A DNA stretch of 64,000 nt. Origin: Oscillospiraceae bacterium (GTDB taxonomy: Bacteria; Bacillota; Clostridia; Oscillospirales; Oscillospiraceae). The stretch is taken from NCBI GenBank assembly GCA_015068035.1, contig SVLI01000001.1, forward strand, positions 1 through 64,000, in the 5' to 3' direction. The position numbers were made by a program, and so were the translations under genes. The notes under the pieces are model-generated. The model saw only the letters and a list, made by a program, of their open reading frames with translations, had not been told where the DNA came from and did no database searches. Below are positions 59,876-64,000 of the stretch, one piece after another (the first letter of the stretch is position 1; the number at the start of each line of letters is the position of its first letter).

Positions 59876-60529
59876 TTATGCCTTGCGGATGGCGTCAATC
59901 GCCGCGGCGCGGTCTTCCTTGCCGAACACGGCGCTGCCCGTAACGAGCACGTTCGCCCCCGCTTCCTTGACCAGCGGCGAAGTGGTGGGGTCGATGCCGC
60001 CGTCCACCTCCAGCAGACACTCGGGCTTCACGGCCGCGATCATCCCGGCAATGGTCTTGATCTTCGGCAGCTGATCGTGCATGAAGCGCTGGCCGCCGAA
60101 GCCGGGCTCCACCGTCATCACCAAAACCATGTCCAGCAGCGGGAGATAGGGCACGAGCACCTCCGCCGGCGTCTTCGGCTTGACGGAAAGGCCGACCATC
60201 TTGCCCTTGGCCTTGACCTCTTCAATCGCCGCGAACAGATCCTGCGGCTGATCGGCCTCGACATGGAACACGACCATGTCCGCCCCCGCGTCGCAGAACT
60301 CACCGACGTAGCGGTGCGGCCGGTCGATCATCAGATGCACATCCAGGAACATGTCCGTTGCCTTGCGCAGCGACTTCACCACCGGGATGCCGATGGAGAT
60401 GTTCGGCACGAACAGGCCGTCCATCACGTCCACGTGCAGCCAGTCCGCGCCGCCTGCGCGCACATCGTCCACGTCCGGTTTCAGGTTTGCAAAATCCGCT
60501 GCAAGAATGGAAGGAGAAATCCGAATCAT
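59876..60529 (-). CDS. rpe: Ribulose-phosphate 3-epimerase
   Basis: 217 residues. TIM barrel: SPSILAADFANL, HVDVMDGLFVPNISIG, DVHLMIDRP, VEPGFGGQRF and LEVDGGIDPTT. Interconverts ribulose-5-P and xylulose-5-P in the pentose phosphate pathway. GGAGG about 10 nt before the ATG. Confidence 0.96.
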   Translation of the reverse strand: MIRISPSILAADFANLKPDVDDVRAGGADWLHVDVMDGLFVPNISIGIPVVKSLRKATDMFLDVHLMIDRPHRYVGEFCDAGADMVVFHVEADQPQDLFAAIEEVKAKGKMVGLSVKPKTPAEVLVPYLPLLDMVLVMTVEPGFGGQRFMHDQLPKIKTIAGMIAAVKPECLLEVDGGIDPTTSPLVKEAGANVLVTGSAVFGKEDRAAAIDAIRKA

Positions 60530-60639
60530 AAGTCATATACCTCCATGGGAAGTCAGCCCTTTGCGGGAACACGCCGCTTTTCCTGCGCATAGGATAATGC
60601 GGCAGCAGTCCTTGCGCGCGGGGCTGCTTTTATATACAG

Positions 60640-60662
60640 GGGCCGCAGCTTTTGCGGCCCCG
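60640..60662 (-). promoter_or_regulatory. Leader hairpin upstream of rpe
   Basis: 9-bp stem GGGGCCGCA/TGCGGCCCC, followed on the minus strand by TGTATATAAAA. Lies in the 170-nt leader; weak terminator-like. Confidence 0.4.
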
Positions 60663-60699
60663 CAGCGCGCGCCAAACAGCTTTACGCTTTGAACAAGAT

Positions 60700-60728
60700 A
60701 TTATAACCCGGATTTTCCCCCGCGTCAA
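60700..60728 (-). promoter_or_regulatory. Sigma-A promoter of rpe-recR
   Basis: TTGACG (60723-60728), 17-bp spacer, TATAAT (60700-60705) on the minus strand. Confidence 0.88.
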
Positions 60729-60770
60729 TCCCGCCGCGCCCGTGTGCCGCCGTCTCCGCCGCACTTGCCC

Positions 60771-60799
60771 TTGACGCGCGGCGGTGATGGAAATATAAT
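60771..60799 (+). promoter_or_regulatory. Sigma-A promoter of the TPM-domain gene
   Basis: TTGACG (60771-60776), 17-bp spacer, TATAAT (60794-60799). Confidence 0.88.
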
Positions 60800-60902
60800 A
60801 ACAGCGCAGGCTTTTCCCCGCACGCCGTGGGAGAAAAGGCGAAAAAAGCATCCGCTTTCACGGAAGAAACGCTGCCGCTTTGCGCGCAGCTTACGGAGGA
60901 TT

Positions 60903-61604
60903 ATGAAAAAACGACTGCTCACCCTGCTTGCCGCCGCGCTGCTGCTGCTTTCGCTCGGCACAAGCGCCTTCGCCGTCAAACAGCCGACGGGGGATTTCTA
61001 CTTTGCCGATTACGCAAACGTGCTCTCCCCGGAGCTCAAGCAGCGCATCTGCGAAAACAACGACCTGCTGGAATGGAGCTGCCGCGGCGCGCAGTTCGTC
61101 GTGCTGACCGTTGAGGATTTGGACGGCATGGAGATTGAGGACTATGCCGCGCAGGTACTCCGCGAGTGGGAGATCGGCGACGAGAAGAACAAAAACGGCG
61201 TTTTGCTGCTGCTTGACGTAGAGACGCAAAGCTATTGCCTTTTAAGCGGCGAGGGGATTCGCGACAGCTTTGACCCCTTTCTGGACAGGCTCCTCGGGGA
61301 GGAATTCCAGTCCGCCTTTTCCACCGGCGACTATGACACGGCCGTGTCCGCGGTGATGGCGGCCGTTCTGGAGTGGTACGACGGCCTGTACGGCACCAAC
61401 ATCTCGCAGAACTCCAGCACCGGCGCCGTGCGGGAGAACTCCTCGTGGTGGCTGATCGTGGCCGTGATCGTGGCGTTTGTGCTCTCCCGCGCGCTCGGCG
61501 GCAGGGGCAGAGGCGGAAACCGGGACGGTTTCCTGTCGAGACTCTTCCTCGGCAGCCGGCTCGGCCGCGGCAGAGGCAGCGGCGACGACCGCGAGCAGAG
61601 ATAG
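60903..61604 (+). CDS. TPM-domain membrane protein
   Basis: 233 residues from the ATG at 60903 (GGAGG upstream). Signal peptide (1-24, SAFA end), TPM domain (about 28-160: DFYFADYANVLSPELKQ, NGVLLLLDVE), a transmembrane helix (about 179-196), and a short Gly/Arg-rich cytosolic tail. TPM proteins assist photosystem repair in plants; in bacteria their role is largely unknown. Followed by a DUF6440 gene after about 100 bp. Confidence 0.85.
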   Translation: MKKRLLTLLAAALLLLSLGTSAFAVKQPTGDFYFADYANVLSPELKQRICENNDLLEWSCRGAQFVVLTVEDLDGMEIEDYAAQVLREWEIGDEKNKNGVLLLLDVETQSYCLLSGEGIRDSFDPFLDRLLGEEFQSAFSTGDYDTAVSAVMAAVLEWYDGLYGTNISQNSSTGAVRENSSWWLIVAVIVAFVLSRALGGRGRGGNRDGFLSRLFLGSRLGRGRGSGDDREQR

Positions 61605-61702
61605 ACCACCAAACGCAAATTTTCACCAAACCCGCGCAACGCGCAGACTTTCACCGAATCCGCGCCGCAACCAAAGACAAATCTCAACAAGGAGTGTGCA
61701 GC

Positions 61703-61888
61703 ATGAAAGAAAAACGCTTTGAAGTGATTTACAAACAGGGCATGGGCAGCTACAAAATTTTGGTGGACAAGAAAACCGGCGTGCAGTATCTTTTCGCATC
61801 GGAGGGCTACGGCGGCGGTGTGACGCCGCTGCTTGACCGCGAGGGCAAGCCCATCATCTCCCCCATCGGCGGAACGCCGGAGCTGTAA
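61703..61888 (+). CDS. DUF6440-type small protein
   Basis: 61 residues, AAGGAG upstream. Pattern KRFEVIYKQGMGSYKILVDK, GVQYLFASEGYGGGVTPLLD, and KPIISPIGGTPEL fits the DUF6440 family of small Firmicutes proteins. Function unknown. Same strand as the TPM gene. Confidence 0.75.
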   Translation: MKEKRFEVIYKQGMGSYKILVDKKTGVQYLFASEGYGGGVTPLLDREGKPIISPIGGTPEL

Positions 61889-62000
61889 TCCCACCCCGAC
61901 ACGAAATCCGGAACCCCGATTCAGCAAATCCCGCCCCGGTGCGACAAAACCCAAAAACCGGCATAAAACCCAAAACCCGGCACGAAACCCGGATTTATAG
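61889..62000 (+). other. C/A-rich 3' region with short degenerate repeats
   Basis: Repeated ACCCAAAACCCGGCACGAAA-type units (near 61945-61995). G-poor on the plus strand. No gene. Confidence 0.6.
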
Positions 62001-62042
62001 AAAAAGCAGCGCAGAGATTTTTTCTCCGCGCTGCTTTTTTGC
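62001..62042. terminator. Terminator between DUF6440 and DUF1653 genes
   Basis: Stem AAGCAGCGCAGAGA / TCTCCGCGCTGCTT (one mismatch) with T run on one side and A run on the other. Confidence 0.88.
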
Positions 62043-62047
62043 TTTCC

Positions 62048-62260
62048 TCAATCCCCGATGTAGAGAAAGCGGGGAAAAGTCTCCCCGTCCCGCTCCACGG
62101 TTTCGTTCCACATTCCGGCGGGGCGCACCCAAACGCCGCCCTCCCCGTAGAGCGCGCGGTAAACAACCATCTCCTCCAGCGTTTCGGAGTGTCTGGCAAC
62201 GCACAAAACCTCATATTCGTTCCCCTTGAAGTGGCGGTAGCGCCCGGGCCTTATTTCCAT
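62048..62260 (-). CDS. DUF1653 domain protein
   Basis: 70 residues, GGAGG upstream. The family pattern GRYRHFKGNEYEVLCVARHSET, VVYRALYGEGGVWVRP and RFLYIGD is complete. Small cytosolic protein of unknown function. Shares a terminator with the converging DUF6440 gene. Confidence 0.88.
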   Translation of the reverse strand: MEIRPGRYRHFKGNEYEVLCVARHSETLEEMVVYRALYGEGGVWVRPAGMWNETVERDGETFPRFLYIGD

Positions 62261-62453
62261 ATGTAACTTCCTCCGTATCCGTTTTGTATCTTAAGTGTTG
62301 AAAAACCCGCTGCACATTCCGCGCAGCAAAGCCTCTTTCTCCGCCGCGCCGAAATTGCGCTACGCGCCTTTTGTCCGCGCGTTTCTCCCCCGCTGCCACA
62401 TGGCGCAGCCCGTCAGAACGTGCTGTCTTTTTTGACGGACTGCGCCCGTTTTT

Positions 62454-62924
62454 TCATCGGTTGAGCAGCCACACGCCGAAATTCAGCGCCGCGGCGAAAA
62501 TGCTCCAGAGCAGATAGGGAATCTGCAGCAGACCGGCCGCGCGGCGAATGCGGCAAAACAGGCCGATCATCACGGCGATGAGCACGAGCAGCGCCAGCAG
62601 CCACACAAAGGCCGCCAAAAAAGCGCGTGCGCGGAAAAACAGCAGCGGCCACACGAAGTTCACAGCCAGCTGAATGGCATAGACCCAAAGCGCCTGCCGC
62701 CGCAGCGGTGCGCGGTACTGCGTCCAGACGAGATAGGCGGAAAAGCCCATCAGCAGAAACAGAATCGTCCAGACGATCGGAAACACCGTGCCCGGCGGCG
62801 CGAACACGGGCTTATCCACCGTCTCGTAAAACTCCATGGACTCATGCGTGAGCAGCGCGGATGCTCCGCCGACGGCCAGCGGAATCGCCAGATTGACAAG
62901 CAAAGCTTTGATTTTCACAGACAT
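62454..62924 (-). CDS. tspO: TspO/MBR family protein
   Basis: 156 residues, five hydrophobic helices. FYETVDKPVFAPPGTVFPIVWTILFLLMG is the conserved TspO segment; VNFVWPLLFF and PYLLWSIFAAALNFGVWLLN complete it. Family members bind porphyrins and other ligands in the membrane. No neighbour suggests the ligand. Confidence 0.93.
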   Translation of the reverse strand: MSVKIKALLVNLAIPLAVGGASALLTHESMEFYETVDKPVFAPPGTVFPIVWTILFLLMGFSAYLVWTQYRAPLRRQALWVYAIQLAVNFVWPLLFFRARAFLAAFVWLLALLVLIAVMIGLFCRIRRAAGLLQIPYLLWSIFAAALNFGVWLLNR

Positions 62925-63087
62925 CGGGAAAACGGCTCCTTCGTTTTCGGTTTTGGGCAGAAGCCCTGTTCCCTATTCTATGCCGGACAAAGCCATCTAA
63001 TCCGCCGCGCGGGAGATATTTTCGCCACGTGGCTTATGTCTGCGCAAAATGCATAGCGCAGTTCGGGCAGCACCGCGCCCCGATTTA

Positions 63088-63558
63088 TCAAACCGTCAGC
63101 TCGGCAAACTGCGCGCCGATGTAGTCGGCAAGCGCCTGCGGATTGAGCAGAATCTGCGCGCCGCGCATCCCGGCGCTGACGCCGATGGTGTCAAAAAGAA
63201 CGGCGGTTTCGTCGATGCAGGTGGGAAATTTTTTCTTCATGCCGATGGGCGAGCAGCCGCCGCGCTGATACCCCGTCAGGGCGGTCAGCTCCCGCAGCGG
63301 CAGCATCTCCACCCGCTTGTTGCCGGAGGCCGAGGCCGCCTTGCGCAGATCGAGGTTTTCCTCCACCGGGATGCAGAACACCAGCGGCCCCGTTTTGTCT
63401 CCGCGCGCGACAAGCGTTTTGAAAACCTGCTCCGGCGGCATGCCCAGCTCCTGCGCCGCGTGCGTGCCGGAGAGGTCATCCTCCTGCCAGGGATATTCCC
63501 GCGTTTCATAGGCGATTCCCGCTGCATCCAGCAGGCGCATCACGTTCGTGCGCGTCAT
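63088..63558 (-). CDS. ybaK: YbaK family Cys-tRNA(Pro) deacylase
   Basis: 156 residues. YPWQEDDLSGTHAAQELG, VFKTLVARGD, and GYQRGGCSPIGMKKKFP (with the conserved Lys) are family signatures. It removes Cys from mischarged tRNA-Pro, useful here because ProS has no editing domain. Overlaps the upstream gene by 4 bp. Confidence 0.94.
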   Translation of the reverse strand: MTRTNVMRLLDAAGIAYETREYPWQEDDLSGTHAAQELGMPPEQVFKTLVARGDKTGPLVFCIPVEENLDLRKAASASGNKRVEMLPLRELTALTGYQRGGCSPIGMKKKFPTCIDETAVLFDTIGVSAGMRGAQILLNPQALADYIGAQFAELTV

Positions 63559-64000
63559 CTTCCCAGCACCCCCGCGTCCTTTTTCGGCACGCGCAGCTCC
63601 GCCTTGATGAGCAGGTCGTAAAGCGGCTTCATCGCGCGGAAATCCGCGCCCAGCAGCGAGGCAAGATTCTCATCCTCCAGCATGGAGAGATCGTCGCTGC
63701 GCTTGATGATGCACACGTTTTTCAAATCCAGCCAGCGGCGGAGTTCTTCCGGCGCCGTGGGATGCTTGCTGCGCTTGTAGCGCTCGCTCTCCAAAACAAA
63801 ATCCGGCCGCGCGGAGAGCATTTTCTCCGCTGCGAGGAAGTCCGCATCCTGCGCAAGAACCATTTCGCGCAGCGCCTCCATCAGTTCCGGCGCCGCCTGA
63901 TAGTAGCCGCAGCCCCAGGCAAGGCCGCGCGGGGAAAGCTCAAAGAAAAAGCTCGGCAAGCCGCGCCAAAGCTGCCGCCGGCGGCAGAAGCTGACCCACA
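63555..64000 (-). CDS. DUF2461 family protein (partial, runs off right edge)
   Basis: The frame stays open to the window edge, 148 codons, ending at 63555. The visible part reads LWRGLPSFFFELSPRGLAWG, then GYYQAAPELMEALRE, and later SERYKRSKHPTAPEELRRWL, matching DUF2461 proteins (~220 residues). The N-terminal third is beyond the window. Translationally coupled to ybaK (ATGA). Confidence 0.85.
   Translation of the reverse strand, partial: WVSFCRRRQLWRGLPSFFFELSPRGLAWGCGYYQAAPELMEALREMVLAQDADFLAAEKMLSARPDFVLESERYKRSKHPTAPEELRRWLDLKNVCIIKRSDDLSMLEDENLASLLGADFRAMKPLYDLLIKAELRVPKKDAGVLGR

Overview
The window looks like a chromosomal segment of a spore-lineage member of the Clostridia, most likely a gut Oscillospirales/Oscillospiraceae-type bacterium (inference). 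The reasons are strong AGGAGG ribosome-binding sites, near-consensus sigma-A promoters (24 promoter sites listed), sporulation genes (spo0A, bofA with yaaL, spoIIIAA and spoIIIAB), a type III glutamine synthetase, an archaeal-type prolyl-tRNA synthetase with a free-standing YbaK, two CorC/CNNM membrane proteins, and GC-rich coding DNA. Most of the window is ordinary housekeeping DNA. The unusual material lies mainly between genes.

Layout. 1-780: end of a probable mobile element (TnpV plus a coupled small gene) next to the 3' end of tRNA-Val(GAC). 1008-4341: split chromate-transporter pair, a zinc-ribbon/Ig-like membrane protein and two unknown membrane proteins. 4417-7724: an operon of a zinc-ribbon membrane protein, rsmG and glnN. 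7725-11232: GDPD-family protein, a small zinc-ribbon protein, yaaL-bofA, and long intergenic stretches full of palindromic repeats. 11233-15813: a type II topoisomerase pair (parE/parC-like). 16037-19912: YitT protein, a transglutaminase-like lipoprotein, tRNA-Leu(CAA), an alpha/beta hydrolase. 20093-21775: DUF4177, RidA and an SH3-repeat lipoprotein. 22159-27239: a complete branched-chain amino acid ABC transporter (livKHMGF). 27581-30148: bicupin and MATE exporter. 30312-32802: DUF1700/DUF4097 pair and a carboxypeptidase-regulatory-like protein. 33330-37580: proS and two CNNM/CorC proteins. 37720-42677: a complete oligopeptide transporter (oppABCDF).

42936-43631 is an AT-rich two-gene island: a lipoprotein and a divergent ribbon-helix-helix regulator with palindromes between them. 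43733-47992 holds spo0A, a SleB-like cell-wall hydrolase, a MarR regulator and spoIIIAA-spoIIIAB; the remaining spoIIIA genes are not there. 48366-49689 is thyA-folA. 49820-53677 holds degV, a TepA/ClpP-like protease, acpS, and the infC-rpmI-rplT operon behind an L20-type leader. 53981-56772 holds two FAD-dependent oxidoreductases. 56873-60529 holds rpe-recR, RNase J and an ArsC/Spx-like protein. 60903-64000 holds a TPM-domain protein, DUF6440, DUF1653, TspO, YbaK and a DUF2461 gene that runs off the right edge.

The liv and opp operons import amino acids and peptides, and GlnN assimilates ammonia. ThyA and FolA form the dTMP cycle. ProS and YbaK together can charge tRNA-Pro and clear Cys-tRNA-Pro. 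No CRISPR array, prophage or clear defence system was seen. The best candidates for undescribed biology are the composite inverted-repeat intergenic elements (7836-8226 and relatives), the structured livK-livH intercistronic region, the AT-rich RHH/lipoprotein unit, and the shortened spoIIIA locus.
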